In this document: positions 29,414 to 39,556 of the stretch, piece by piece | Layout: each line of letters begins with the position of its first letter | Position numbering within the stretch: position 1 is the first letter of the stretch | NCBI GenBank assembly: GCA_030153385.1 | Contig: JASKJN010000003.1 | Coordinates: 1 to 50,423 of the forward strand | Length of the DNA stretch: 50,423 nucleotides | Direction: 5' to 3' | DNA from: Archaeoglobaceae archaeon | Lineage (GTDB): Archaea; Halobacteriota; Archaeoglobi; Archaeoglobales; Archaeoglobaceae | The notes under the pieces: generated by a model | What the model was told of the DNA's origin: nothing | Seen by the model: the letters and a program-made list of their open reading frames with translations, nothing else | Database searches by the model: none | Position numbers and translations under genes: made by a program

Positions 29414-30126
29414 AGAGCTACGAAGGCTGAAAGTGTTATATATATTATCTCAAGAAGTCCAAACTTAAACTTACTCTGTATTACTCTCTCTCCCCTCGAA
29501 GCCATTGCGAGCTGAACTCTCTCCGCTCTTTCAATGCTTCTGAGGAAAAATAAACCCACCGACTCTCCTCCTTTTCTCCATAGATCCGCATGACTCCCCT
29601 TCGCAACTCTTCTGCTCTCTCTTGCAAGAAGAATGCTGATTATATCCTGAAAAACTACCAAAATGTAGCGATAGGCGAGCCATAACCCGTGGATGAAGAT
29701 CTCGGGAACTTTGAGCGATCTTAAGGCAGAGCAAATCTCAGCAAAGCTTGTGCTCATTACGAGCATCTGAACCGCTATAATAGCGACTGTGACACGCAGA
29801 GTGAAAAGAAATGGATACTTTAAATCTTGGATTAGCAGAGGTGAGACGACCAAGAATGAAAAGATAGAGAAAAGCCAGACTCTGCTAAATAGCCTTTTGA
29901 GGCTCAATCCCAAAATTGCAGAAATTAAGATCAGCGAAAACAAAAGAAAAGACAATTTATCAAATTCGAAAGTTGAGATCGCAAGTATTACGAATACTAT
30001 TGTGCTCAGAAGCTTGATTCTGGCGTCAATTAAATGTATGGCTCCGTTCGAGGAGTAATCGTGAATGAAAAAATTTTGAAAGTATGAGGAGGCGTTTTTA
30101 AGTGTCTTTTCGAGAACTACGTGCAT
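29395..30126 (-). CDS. cbiQ: Energy-coupling transporter transmembrane protein
   Basis: Multi-TM; CbiQ-like coupling motif region RESRRVAKGSHADLWRKGGESVGLFFLRSIERAERVQLAMASRG. Confidence 0.9.
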   Translation of the reverse strand: MHVVLEKTLKNASSYFQNFFIHDYSSNGAIHLIDARIKLLSTIVFVILAISTFEFDKLSFLLFSLILISAILGLSLKRLFSRVWLFSIFSFLVVSPLLIQDLKYPFLFTLRVTVAIIAVQMLVMSTSFAEICSALRSLKVPEIFIHGLWLAYRYILVVFQDIISILLARESRRVAKGSHADLWRKGGESVGLFFLRSIERAERVQLAMASRGERVIQSKFKFGLLEIIYITLSAFVALWCIVL

Positions 30127-30991
30127 ATTTCACCGCATAAGCCAAAAGCAAGACTATTAGAACTCCAATCGCACCACTGATCAGTGTTCCCGTGTATGGA
30201 TCAAGACCGGGAATAGTGTAATCCGGGAATATGCTCTCGTATATTGGATTCTCTTCAAGCCCAAGCATCTCAGCAGCATTCTCAAGTGGCTCTGAATATC
30301 CGACTTCTTCCGCAAGGTATGCAAATACCGGTGATAGAGCTATAAGCCCCGCAATAAGAACAAATGAAGCTTTTCCAACCTCTTTCTTTTCCAGAAGATC
30401 CGCTCTTCGGGTTGCGATATAGCTGACAACTCCAGCAGTAATTATACCCTCTATGATCCCGAGAACCGCATGCCAGATTCCCATCACTGGAATCGTAATG
30501 CTTAAACCATATGCGAAGCTCGTCGAGAGCCCTATCTCAAGCCCCGCAAAGATAGCAGCGATCGTGATTCCAAGCCATCCCGCGAGGAATGCGGAGAAGC
30601 TTCTGCTGAACTTGGAAAAGGTTTGGTAAATGTAATATCCCACGAATACGTTTACGATCGCCATATTCCAGACATTTGCCCCCCATGCGGTGATGCCACC
30701 GTCGTTGAAGACGAGCGTTTGAATCGTTAGCACAATTGCCATCGCCAAACTTCCAGCGTATGGGCCGAGAAGGATTCCCGCAAGCGATCCACCAACGAAA
30801 TGTGCAGAAGTTCCGCCAGGAATTGGCCAGTTAAGCATCTGAGCTGCAAATATTGCCGCTGAAAGAACCCCGAATAAAGACGTGAGCTTAGCCCCTCTGA
30901 GCTTGAAGATCGAGTAGCCCAATACTGCCAATGTTAGCACAAAGAATAATCCCGCTATACTCAAATCCAGATACCCATCGGGGATGTGCAT
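30098..30991 (-). CDS. cbiM: Cobalt/nickel substrate-binding CbiM with C-terminal PDGLE/CbiN-like region
   Basis: MHIPDGYLD start (Met-His metal site), TSAHFVGGSLAGILLGPYAG; C-terminal segment AEMLGLEENPIYESIFPDYTIPG. Start corrected from ORF start 31006 to the MHI Met. Confidence 0.93.
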   Translation of the reverse strand: MHIPDGYLDLSIAGLFFVLTLAVLGYSIFKLRGAKLTSLFGVLSAAIFAAQMLNWPIPGGTSAHFVGGSLAGILLGPYAGSLAMAIVLTIQTLVFNDGGITAWGANVWNMAIVNVFVGYYIYQTFSKFSRSFSAFLAGWLGITIAAIFAGLEIGLSTSFAYGLSITIPVMGIWHAVLGIIEGIITAGVVSYIATRRADLLEKKEVGKASFVLIAGLIALSPVFAYLAEEVGYSEPLENAAEMLGLEENPIYESIFPDYTIPGLDPYTGTLISGAIGVLIVLLLAYAVKYARSSRKDT

Positions 30992-31114
30992 GATTCTTTT
31001 TCTCACTTAAAGTTAATAAAATTTTCCCAATTTGTTAATTGATATTAAAATCGAGAAAAATTGTAATAAACAGTTTGGAAAAGATATTTATCACTCATCC
31101 CCATTTTTCTGGCT

Positions 31115-33061
31115 ATGAAGCTCGTCACCTGCGGACTGCCATATGCGAATGGAAAGCTCCATGTCGGTCATCTTCGCACTTATGTCCCCGCAGACGTTTA
31201 TGTGCGATATTTGAGATTGATGGGTGAGAAAGTTGTTTTCATTTGTGGTAGCGACTGCCATGGAACGCCGATAGTTGTAAACGCGGAGAAGGAAGGATTG
31301 AAACCTCAGGAGCTCGTGGATAAGTATCATGAGCACTTTAAACGAGTTTTCAAAGCGTTAAATGTCGAATTCGATTTCTTTGGAAAAACAACAGAAAGCT
31401 ATCACCATGAAAGAACCAGAGAGTTTGTAAAAAAGCTTGCAGAAAACGGTTATATCTACAAGAAAGAAATTGAGCTTGCATACTGCGAGAATTGCAACAT
31501 GTTTTTGCCGGACAGATATGTTGAAGGAATATGCCCCTACTGCAAGACTCCCGCAAGGGGAGATGAGTGTGATCAGGGCTGTGGAAGGCATCTTGAGCCC
31601 GGGGAGATACTGGAGCCGAAATGCAAGATCTGCGGTAATAAGGCTGTTTTCAGGAAACAGATGCATTACTTCTTTAAGCTCACAGCATTTCAGGATTTTC
31701 TCGAAGAATACCTTTCAAATCTCTCGGGAACAGAGAATGCGCTTAATTATGCAAGACAGTGGATTGGAAATCTCAAAGACTGGTGTATAACGAGAAACCT
31801 TGATTGGGGTGTTAGATTTCCGCTGGATGAAAGCTTAGTGCTCTATGTATGGGTCGACGCTCCAATTGGCTATATAAGCTTCACAGAAAAGGCTACGGAT
31901 GACTGGAGAAAGATCTGGCTTGAAGGAAAGGCGGAGATCATTCATTTCATTGGTTTGGACATTGCTTACCACCACTGCATATTCTGGCCTGCGATGCTTA
32001 AGGGAGCCAATTACGCCCTTCCTTCAGCAGTCATTGCAAGCGGAATGGTTAAGATAGAGGGAAAGAACCTCTCAAAGAGCAGGGGATACGTTGTTTGGGT
32101 TGAAGATGAATATCTGAAAGCAGGGTTCAATCCCGATTATCTGCGATACTACCTCGTGAACTATACAAGCCATGACAAGGATCTTAACTTCTCATGGGAC
32201 GTGTTCAGAGAGAAAGTGAACAACGAGATCATCGCGACCTTCGGCAACTTCCTCTTCAGAATCCTCTCATTTGTATGGAAGAATTTCGGAGTTGTATCTA
32301 TGGAGGTAGATAGGGAGATTCTGAGCAAGATAGAGGAGACAAAGAATAAGATAGTGAATGCCATAAAGAAGTGGGAGTTCAAGTCCGCAAGCGATGCTGT
32401 GATGGAGCTTGCAAGCTTTGGAAACGTTTACTTTCAGAATTCAAAGCCATGGGAACTGCTGAAGTCTGATAAGGCAAAGACCATGAAGGTTGTGGCTAAT
32501 TGCCTGCAGATCGTGAAGGCTTTGCTGATTCTGAGCTATCCAATCATGCCAAAAAGCATGGAAAAAGTTGCGGGGACAATCGGAATTAATCTGGGCAATT
32601 GCTCAATAGATGACGTTTTGAAAGTCGATGAGAAGATTGAAGTCAAAAAGCCAGATCTCCCCTTCAAGAAGATCGAGAACGAGGAAATAGAACCCCTCAA
32701 AAAGGCAATTCAGGAAAAGTTTTGTGAGAAAAATGAGAGCGAAGTCTCAATTGAGGAGTTCAGGAAAATGGATTTTAGGGTTGGAAAAATCGTTTCTGCA
32801 CAGAAAATAGAGGGGAGCAAGAAACTCATGAAGCTGGTAGTTGATATTGGAAGCGAGAAAAGGCAAATCGTCGCTGGAATTGCTGAAAGTTATTCCCCAG
32901 AAGAGCTGATTGGAAAGCTTGTTGTCGTTCTTGCAAATCTAAAGCCCGCAAAGTTAATGGGAGTTGAAAGCAGGAGCATGATCCTCGCGGTTGACGTTGA
33001 GGGAAAGCCAATACTCTTAACACCAGAAAGGGAAGTTAAGCCGGGGGAGAAGGTCAAGTAG
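31115..33061 (+). CDS. metG: Methionyl-tRNA synthetase with C-terminal tRNA-binding domain
   Basis: LPYANGKLHVGHLRTYVPADVYVRY, zinc knuckles, KMSKS-like NLSKSRG, C-terminal FRKMDFRVGKIVSAQKIEGSKKLMKL. Confidence 0.97.
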   Translation: MKLVTCGLPYANGKLHVGHLRTYVPADVYVRYLRLMGEKVVFICGSDCHGTPIVVNAEKEGLKPQELVDKYHEHFKRVFKALNVEFDFFGKTTESYHHERTREFVKKLAENGYIYKKEIELAYCENCNMFLPDRYVEGICPYCKTPARGDECDQGCGRHLEPGEILEPKCKICGNKAVFRKQMHYFFKLTAFQDFLEEYLSNLSGTENALNYARQWIGNLKDWCITRNLDWGVRFPLDESLVLYVWVDAPIGYISFTEKATDDWRKIWLEGKAEIIHFIGLDIAYHHCIFWPAMLKGANYALPSAVIASGMVKIEGKNLSKSRGYVVWVEDEYLKAGFNPDYLRYYLVNYTSHDKDLNFSWDVFREKVNNEIIATFGNFLFRILSFVWKNFGVVSMEVDREILSKIEETKNKIVNAIKKWEFKSASDAVMELASFGNVYFQNSKPWELLKSDKAKTMKVVANCLQIVKALLILSYPIMPKSMEKVAGTIGINLGNCSIDDVLKVDEKIEVKKPDLPFKKIENEEIEPLKKAIQEKFCEKNESEVSIEEFRKMDFRVGKIVSAQKIEGSKKLMKLVVDIGSEKRQIVAGIAESYSPEELIGKLVVVLANLKPAKLMGVESRSMILAVDVEGKPILLTPEREVKPGEKVK

Positions 33062-33149
33062 CATCAGTTTGAGAACATTTTCTTAAGATTTTTAAATAAA
33101 TTGAATTCTCAAGAAAAACTTATTAAAGCGTCTGTAGACATAAATTCAA

Positions 33150-34205
33150 ATGGCTGAGAGAGAAGTCGAGCTGAAATACGTGATCCTCCGTCCCCTCGGA
33201 TACCCGCTTAAGGCAAGCTTTGTCGAGTATCCGAAAGTAGATAATCCAAGAGTCTTTAACGCTTATGCTAAGGATCAATGGAGGGGCGAAATGGTATACA
33301 AGGGAAAGTTGATGTTCGACATGAAGATGTTCCCAGATTTCGCCTTTGAAGTTGTCGAGGCAGTCCCTCCGTCAGGATACATATCAGATTCCACGAAGAT
33401 CATAGTAGAATCTGAAACAGCCGTAGTGGAGACAGAGTTTGTGAAAAACGTTCGACTTTCTGACGTCGTTGGGCAGGAAGAAGCAAAGAGGAAAGCGAAA
33501 GTCATCCTTGAATACCTCAAGAATCCGAAGAAATTTGGAAAATGGGCTCCAAAGAACGTTCTCTTCTACGGACCCCCTGGGACAGGGAAAACGATGCTTG
33601 CAAAAGCCCTGGCAAATGAAGCGAATACGCCTTTCCTTTCAGTAAAGTCCACAAAGCTAATAGGCGAGCACGTTGGCGATGGTGCGAGGAAGATCCACGA
33701 GCTATATGACAAGGCAAGGGAGTTAATGCCATGTATCGTTTTCCTTGACGAATTCGATGCCATAGCCTTAGACAGAAGCTACCAGGATCTCCGTGGAGAT
33801 GTTTCCGAAGTCGTCAACGCTCTTCTCACAGAACTCGATGGAATGCAGAGCAACGAGGGTATTTGCACGATCGCTGCGACGAACAGAATAGAACTTCTGG
33901 ATTATTCTATTAGGAGCAGATTTGAGGAAGAGATAGAGTTCAAACTTCCAACATTTGAAGACCGCGTGCAGATCTTGAGAAATAACATTAAGGAACTACC
34001 GCTCGAGGTAAGGGCAAACCTTGAAATGATAGCAGAGCTTTCAGAGGGGCTTAGTGGGAGGGATCTTGTTGAAAAGATCATCAAGGCTTCGCTTCACAAA
34101 GCAATTGCAGAAGGCAAGGATGTTATAGAAACTTCAGACCTTCTCAATGTGATGGAAAAGCTAAAAATAGCCTCCAAACAACCACCAAAACATATGTTTG
34201 CTTAA
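33150..34205 (+). CDS. AAA ATPase of the AMA type (Archaeoglobus/methanogen AAA)
   Basis: Walker A YGPPGTGKTMLAKALANE, Walker B VFLDEFDAIA, single AAA module plus a distinctive N-domain. Confidence 0.82.
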   Translation: MAEREVELKYVILRPLGYPLKASFVEYPKVDNPRVFNAYAKDQWRGEMVYKGKLMFDMKMFPDFAFEVVEAVPPSGYISDSTKIIVESETAVVETEFVKNVRLSDVVGQEEAKRKAKVILEYLKNPKKFGKWAPKNVLFYGPPGTGKTMLAKALANEANTPFLSVKSTKLIGEHVGDGARKIHELYDKARELMPCIVFLDEFDAIALDRSYQDLRGDVSEVVNALLTELDGMQSNEGICTIAATNRIELLDYSIRSRFEEEIEFKLPTFEDRVQILRNNIKELPLEVRANLEMIAELSEGLSGRDLVEKIIKASLHKAIAEGKDVIETSDLLNVMEKLKIASKQPPKHMFA

Positions 34206-34209
34206 AATC

Positions 34210-34872
34210 TTAAACTCTTCTACCCCTCACCCGATCAATGTCAAACTGTGCCCTTTCGCTTACGTGCATGACTGCAAGCGTTCCCGCCATAACAGGGTCG
34301 CTGATCACAAGATCGCTCACCTCTGGCACGCTTCCAAACATGCTTAATGAGATAACCTTAATTCCTTTTTTCCTCAGCTTTTTAACCTCCTCCGCTATCT
34401 TGCCACCCATGAGTCCGCCAGCGAGAACGAGGACTTCCGCTCTGTGAAGCCTCGACACAGACTTTACAGCTTCCGCTATCTCTTCTTCACCAACTATCGG
34501 CATCGTATCAACGCTTATCCTCTCACCACGCAGATTGTGCCGATCCGCCTCGCTAATAGCCCCTATTGCCACTTGAGAAACAAGCGCACCTCCACCGAGT
34601 ATGATCACTCTCTTGCCATAAACCTGCTCAAAGGGTTTTTCCTCCTCGATCTCGACTATGTATTCGAGTTTTTTGATCTTTTCAAGCATTCCCTCAAAGT
34701 TCCCTCCCTCGATCTCGAAATAAATCAAAGCCTTTCCCTTGTGCTCACCGAAGGTTAGTGGAAAGCTCTGGGCATAGTGGACATTCCCACCTTCGTCCGC
34801 TATGATCTTCGTCAGATCCCTGAGAACTCCTATTTTGTTTTCAGCTACAATTCTAAGCCCGCGAAGCATCAA
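34210..34872 (-). CDS. ACT-domain protein with DUF5612-like C-terminal domain
   Basis: N-terminal ACT (LRIVAENKIGVLRDLTKIIADEGGNVHYAQS); C-terminal Rossmann-like VIILGGGALVSQVAIGAISEADRHNLRGERISVDTMPIVGEEE. Confidence 0.78.
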   Translation of the reverse strand: MMLRGLRIVAENKIGVLRDLTKIIADEGGNVHYAQSFPLTFGEHKGKALIYFEIEGGNFEGMLEKIKKLEYIVEIEEEKPFEQVYGKRVIILGGGALVSQVAIGAISEADRHNLRGERISVDTMPIVGEEEIAEAVKSVSRLHRAEVLVLAGGLMGGKIAEEVKKLRKKGIKVISLSMFGSVPEVSDLVISDPVMAGTLAVMHVSERAQFDIDRVRGRRV

Positions 34873-35117
34873 AACTTTGCCCCCGTAAGAGTTTTTGTTT
34901 CCAGAACTCCATCAATAGCCCTTATTTTGTTCACGACTATATCGCTCAGCTCCTCGAAATCCTTTACAACGATCTTCGCAATAAGATCGTATTCTCCAAA
35001 GAGCGGGTATAGCTCCTCTACTTCCTTTATGTTCGCAATTCTGTCGTAAACCCTTTTCTCCTTTCCCGGAGCGACCTTTATCAGCACAAATCCGAGAGCC
35101 ATGAAAGAAGTGAGCAT
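34869..35117 (-). CDS. Stand-alone Lrp/AsnC ligand-binding (RAM) domain protein
   Basis: ALGFVLIKVAPGKEKRVYDRIANIKEVEELYPLFGEYDLIAKIVVKDFEELSDIVVNKIRAIDGVLETKTL. Confidence 0.87.
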   Translation of the reverse strand: MLTSFMALGFVLIKVAPGKEKRVYDRIANIKEVEELYPLFGEYDLIAKIVVKDFEELSDIVVNKIRAIDGVLETKTLTGAKF

Positions 35118-35217
35118 TTAAAATTTAAAATTTATCTTTAACAGCTTTTAGTCCGAAACATACTTTTAAAACTTCTGACCGAAAGCTCTTTAGCCTCTGA
35201 AGTTTGAACTGCCAAAA

Positions 35218-35697
35218 CTATCCCCTTATCAAATTGTTGCTGATAAGATAATCCCAGATTCTATCCTTTACGTGGTGCAGGTTTTTGACAGCCTTTCCCT
35301 TTCCCTTCATTTCTTCTGCATTGCACAGCGCAATTCCCACCGCGATCGCGCTTTCCTTTCCCTCCACTGTAACATAGACGAAATCCCCTTCCTTAATTCT
35401 ACTGTCAGCAAAGACTATTCCGGGCTTCATTATGTCTGCACCATTCACAATGAACTTGAAAGCTCCGCTGTCGACTGTGACCCTGTATTTTTCGGGCTTC
35501 AGCTTTATTGCCCCGTAAACGGATAGATAGTGTCTGCCACCATATTCAAGGAGTAAAGGCTCATTGTCCACGAGGATTATTTTTATTTCCCCAAAATCAA
35601 GCAAATCCATTTCTCCTTCCACGCTAACGCCAGAATTTTCGAAAACTTCTCTCGCTATCTCTTTTGATTCCTTCTTTCTCAACCTTCTCCTTTGCAC
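35218..35697 (-). CDS. PUA-domain RNA-binding protein
   Basis: PUA motif VNGADIMKPGIVFADSRIKEGDFVYVTVEGKESAIAVGIAL. Confidence 0.85.
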   Translation of the reverse strand: MQRRRLRKKESKEIAREVFENSGVSVEGEMDLLDFGEIKIILVDNEPLLLEYGGRHYLSVYGAIKLKPEKYRVTVDSGAFKFIVNGADIMKPGIVFADSRIKEGDFVYVTVEGKESAIAVGIALCNAEEMKGKGKAVKNLHHVKDRIWDYLISNNLIRG

Positions 35698-35789
35698 ATC
35701 GAAATTGGAGGAGAAATTTTAAAAGCTTATCCCTAACCCGGCATTTCTCGGGAACAAGTTTTTTTAAGCAATTGCCTGGTATTTTCTAT

Positions 35790-36353
35790 ATGAGAACGGA
35801 GATTTACTGTGATACCTGTAAAGAGATTACCGATCACGAAATGGTCAAGGATAACCTTTACAGGTGTCTAAATTGCGGAACTCATGTTCGCTTAGAGCCA
35901 GAAAGAGAGGTAGAGTTAAAAGCAATCTTCAGTCATGAGGATGAAACGAGAATTGGAGCAGTGAAGCTAGCGGAGAGTGAGGAACTCGTTAAAGGGGCGG
36001 AGTTGATAGTTGATCTGGATGGGGAAAGCAGAATTGGGAGGATCACTGCGGTTCAGCTGAAGGATGGGAGAACTGTGGAATTTGCAAAGGCTAAAGATTC
36101 GCAGGCTGTTTGGCTGAAGGAAGTCGGAGAAGTTTACGTTAGGTTTAGTCTGCATAAGAGAGCGGTTACTACTTCCTACAAGATCCCCTTTGATGGGGAA
36201 ACAGAATTCTCAGTTGGCGAAGAAATTGAGTTTGAAAGGAAGAAGTTCGTTATCACAAGAATAAAGCTTTTGGATGGAAGATTGCTGAAAAAAGAGGGCG
36301 AAAAAGCAGTTGCGAAGGAGATAAAGAGAATATATGCGACCTATTCGCCTTAG
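35790..36353 (+). CDS. HVO_0476-type zinc finger protein
   Basis: MRTEIYCDTCKEITDHEMVKDNLYRCLNCGTHVRLEPEREVELKAIFSHEDET; CxxC…CxxC. Start set at the internal ATG. Confidence 0.75.
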   Translation: MRTEIYCDTCKEITDHEMVKDNLYRCLNCGTHVRLEPEREVELKAIFSHEDETRIGAVKLAESEELVKGAELIVDLDGESRIGRITAVQLKDGRTVEFAKAKDSQAVWLKEVGEVYVRFSLHKRAVTTSYKIPFDGETEFSVGEEIEFERKKFVITRIKLLDGRLLKKEGEKAVAKEIKRIYATYSP

Positions 36354-37284
36354 AGACTTCTTAAGGGTTGGAAACTGCTACTTCTCAGTTCTCGGATACA
36401 GAAATGATGAGAAAGTAAAGTGTTTTCTTCGATATTCCGAACACGAGAAAGGGGATAGGCTGAAGGATGGAAAGAGGTTCAAAAAGCTTTCTCACGAGGA
36501 AGCGCTGTCTCACCCATTGGCTGAAAAATACTATGAGAGAGGAATTTTCAGGGTGCCTTTGAGAGATGTCGAGGAAGTTTTAAAGCCTGAGGAAAGATTG
36601 AAAGACATCATGGATTCGAGCGTTGCCAAAGTCGTGAACTTCTTCAGCTCGATCCCGATGAATGAAATGGGTGTCACGGGTTCGAGGCTTATTGGACTGC
36701 AGAGCGAGGAATCTGACGTTGATTTCATAGTTTACGGGAAATACTGGTTTTTGGCAAGGGAGAAGCTGAAGAAAGGCATTGAGAGGGGCGCTCTTTCTGA
36801 TCTGGATGATGAAATGTGGGAATTCATTTACCGAAAGAGAAAAGTTCCGATTCCCTTCGATTTATTCGTTGCACACGAGAAAAGAAAGTTTCACAGAGCT
36901 TATCTTGGCGAGACTTACTTCGATCTGCTTTATGTGAGGGGATACGACGAGATAGATAATGGAATACCTGAAGAAGCGGGGATCAAGCTTGGAAAGGCGA
37001 CGATTACCGCAAAAGTCCTTGAAGACAGATACGCATTTGACTATCCTGCCTACTATCCTTTAGAGCATTCCGAAGTAAGGGCGATTCTGTGCTTCACACA
37101 CACCTTTGTTGGTCAGGCTTTCAGAGGTGAGAGAGTCGTTGCAAGAGGAGATCTCGAGATCATAAATGGCGAGAAATACCTGGTTGTTGGAACAAAAAGA
37201 GAGGCGGAGGATGAATTCATCGTTTCTCTCGATCTGATGGAAAAAGAGGGTTTCAAGCCATCCGACTACCTATTTTTTAGCTGA
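36334..37284 (+). CDS. Nucleotidyltransferase (pol beta superfamily) domain protein
   Basis: NTase signature GVTGSRLIGLQSEESDVDFIVYG. Confidence 0.82.
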   Translation: MRPIRLRDFLRVGNCYFSVLGYRNDEKVKCFLRYSEHEKGDRLKDGKRFKKLSHEEALSHPLAEKYYERGIFRVPLRDVEEVLKPEERLKDIMDSSVAKVVNFFSSIPMNEMGVTGSRLIGLQSEESDVDFIVYGKYWFLAREKLKKGIERGALSDLDDEMWEFIYRKRKVPIPFDLFVAHEKRKFHRAYLGETYFDLLYVRGYDEIDNGIPEEAGIKLGKATITAKVLEDRYAFDYPAYYPLEHSEVRAILCFTHTFVGQAFRGERVVARGDLEIINGEKYLVVGTKREAEDEFIVSLDLMEKEGFKPSDYLFFS

Positions 37285-38015
37285 AGTGAATCCCGGGCAA
37301 GCAAGGAAGCGCCCTTGGCAACCGCATAATCGTCTTCTATAACCCTGAACTCGGGTTTGAAAACCTCTGGGATTAATTTCGAAATCTCTTCTGCAAGCAA
37401 ATCCTCTTTCAGTCTTCCGCCTATTCTGCCTCCAAAAGTGACGACTTCTGGATTCAGAAGCATTATAGCATTCGATACTGCTATGCAGAAAAGCTTAAAA
37501 CCCTTTGTCTGATAAATCGTGCCTTTATCGAGTTTCTCTTTTATGTCTCTTATAGCCCAACCCCCAAAGTAAGCTTCGAGGTGTCCGCAACCTCCACATT
37601 TGCATTTTCTCCTCCCACCAACAAAAGCATGCCCAAGCTCACCCGCCAAACCATCGCCACGATAAACCTCTCCCTCGATCACAATTCCAGTCCCGATACC
37701 TGTGCCGATCGTGAGAGAAAGAACGTTCTTCTTCTTTGTTAGATATGCTGAATAGTATGCAAAGCAATTTGCGTCATTATCGACGACTTTTGGTTTGTTC
37801 GTCACCAAGCTTGGAATCCTCTCAAGGTTCGGAGCTCCAACCGGTTTGCCATTCCTGAACCATACCGCAATACCAACACCCAGAGCATCATAATCGACAT
37901 TAATTTTACTCAGATCAAAATCCCTCGTTTTGAATGTGCCCAAAACTTCGAAATAGCCATCCTTAAGCAAAACCACATCTGTGTTCGTACCTCCAATGTC
38001 AAGGCCGAGAATCAT
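37266..38015 (-). CDS. ROK-family sugar kinase
   Basis: [35 protein letters not shown]; zinc motif [15 protein letters not shown]. Confidence 0.93.
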   Translation of the reverse strand: MILGLDIGGTNTDVVLLKDGYFEVLGTFKTRDFDLSKINVDYDALGVGIAVWFRNGKPVGAPNLERIPSLVTNKPKVVDNDANCFAYYSAYLTKKKNVLSLTIGTGIGTGIVIEGEVYRGDGLAGELGHAFVGGRRKCKCGGCGHLEAYFGGWAIRDIKEKLDKGTIYQTKGFKLFCIAVSNAIMLLNPEVVTFGGRIGGRLKEDLLAEEISKLIPEVFKPEFRVIEDDYAVAKGASLLARDSLQLKNR

Positions 38016-38056
38016 GGAGCAACAAGGTTATTAATTTAAAAATACTTTTTCATTTC

Positions 38057-38653
38057 ATGAAGCTAAGCCTTGAAGAGGGAACGATGGCTGTAAGGCTTGC
38101 GAGAAAAGCAATAGAAGAGTACTTGGAAAAAAACAAAGTGATTAACGACCGATATGGCGGTGTCTTCTCGGAAAAAAGAGGAGTCTTTACGACCTTGATC
38201 AAGAACAACGATTTGAGGGGATGTATCGGATTTCCTTTTCCAATAAAGAGGCTTGATGAGGCAATAATAGAATCTGCAATCTCTGCTGCTGTTGATGATC
38301 CGAGATTTGAGCCCGTAAGGCTGAGCGAAATGGATGAGATCACGGTTGAGGTCACAATCCTAACAGAACCTGAAAAGATCAAAGCAAAGCCTCAGGACCT
38401 TCCAAAGTTTGTGGAGATTGGTAGACACGGTTTAATGGTTAAAAAAGGGCTTTTTTCTGGACTCCTACTCCCACAGGTTGCAGTTGAGTTCGGATTCGAC
38501 GCTGAGGAGTTTTTAAGCCAGACCTGCATGAAAGCTGGACTGCCACCGGACTGCTGGCTCACAGGGGCGGAGGTTTACAGATTCGAAGGACAAATTTTCA
38601 AGGAAGTTAAGCCGAGAGGAGAAGTTGTGGAGCTGGAACTGAGTTGTAGGTAA
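38057..38653 (+). CDS. AMMECR1-domain protein
   Basis: [78 protein letters not shown]. Confidence 0.95.
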   Translation: MKLSLEEGTMAVRLARKAIEEYLEKNKVINDRYGGVFSEKRGVFTTLIKNNDLRGCIGFPFPIKRLDEAIIESAISAAVDDPRFEPVRLSEMDEITVEVTILTEPEKIKAKPQDLPKFVEIGRHGLMVKKGLFSGLLLPQVAVEFGFDAEEFLSQTCMKAGLPPDCWLTGAEVYRFEGQIFKEVKPRGEVVELELSCR

Positions 38654-38655
38654 TC

Positions 38656-39555
38656 CTAAAGCGTTATTAAACCAAGCCTGAACAAGTCGTTACTCGTGAA
38701 AATCCTCACACCAGATTTTTTCAGCGCTTTTATGGTCTCAAGCGTGTCATCTATGAGCTGGAGCATTTCATCCTTTTCCTCCGGAATTCTACCATGCACT
38801 CCGGTGAAGAATGCTCCCTGTTCCGTGAACAGATAATTTGAGACGTGGTCTGTTGTGAAATAGGTCTCAACTTTTATACCCTCAATCAGTTTTCTAAGCT
38901 CCTCAAGTTGTTCTTCGGCTTTTAGAGGCTTTATTAGGTTTTCCATCACAGGATTTGTGATCGTAAGATTTCTGACTCTCACAAAAGTCGGTTTTGCCTC
39001 GTTTATCACCTTTGCAGTATTTACCGCATGTCTTTCGCTCCTCTCAGACCCTCCAAGTCCTGTGATCACGTAGTACGTGAGTTCAAAATATTTTCCAGCC
39101 TTTTTTCCAGCCTTTATGGCATCCTCAGCATTTATTCCTTTTTGAACAAGGCTCAAAACCTCATCATCTCCGCTCTCAAGACCCATATGCAATCTTGTCA
39201 GCCCAGCAGACTTAAGATTCTCCAGCTTCTCCTCAGGCATGTTTGCTATTGTTTTAATTCTCGCATAAGCTGTTATCCTCTCCACTTCCGGTCTCTTATT
39301 TTTCAAATAGCGCACGATCTCGACGATGTCTTTGTGTATAAGCGGGTTTGAGTCACCGAGAAATGCACTCCTTGATCTCGGGAAGTATTTTGGGATCTCA
39401 TCTATGTCTCTGAGGATCTCCTCCTTTTGTCTTTGCTCAAATTTTATAGTCTTATACATCGAGCAGAATAGGCATTTGTTCCAGTTGCAACCCCTTACAA
39501 CTCGAATTAGATAACTGAAAGCCTCGCTTGGCGGGCGAAAAGGAGGAAAGTCCAT
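38656..39555 (-). CDS. Radical SAM protein (GCNWNKCLFC type)
   Basis: LIRVVRGCNWNKCLFCSMYKTIKF (CX4CX2C) with downstream radical-SAM features (FLGDSNPLI, RLHMGLESGDDEVL). Confidence 0.87.
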   Translation of the reverse strand: MDFPPFRPPSEAFSYLIRVVRGCNWNKCLFCSMYKTIKFEQRQKEEILRDIDEIPKYFPRSRSAFLGDSNPLIHKDIVEIVRYLKNKRPEVERITAYARIKTIANMPEEKLENLKSAGLTRLHMGLESGDDEVLSLVQKGINAEDAIKAGKKAGKYFELTYYVITGLGGSERSERHAVNTAKVINEAKPTFVRVRNLTITNPVMENLIKPLKAEEQLEELRKLIEGIKVETYFTTDHVSNYLFTEQGAFFTGVHGRIPEEKDEMLQLIDDTLETIKALKKSGVRIFTSNDLFRLGLITL

Positions 39556-39556
39556 A

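Noticed and set aside
36334-37284. Possible MNT-type toxin-antitoxin nucleotidyltransferase
   Set aside because: The protein is long (316 aa), lacks an adjacent HEPN partner and sits among housekeeping genes, so a toxin-antitoxin call is not supported.
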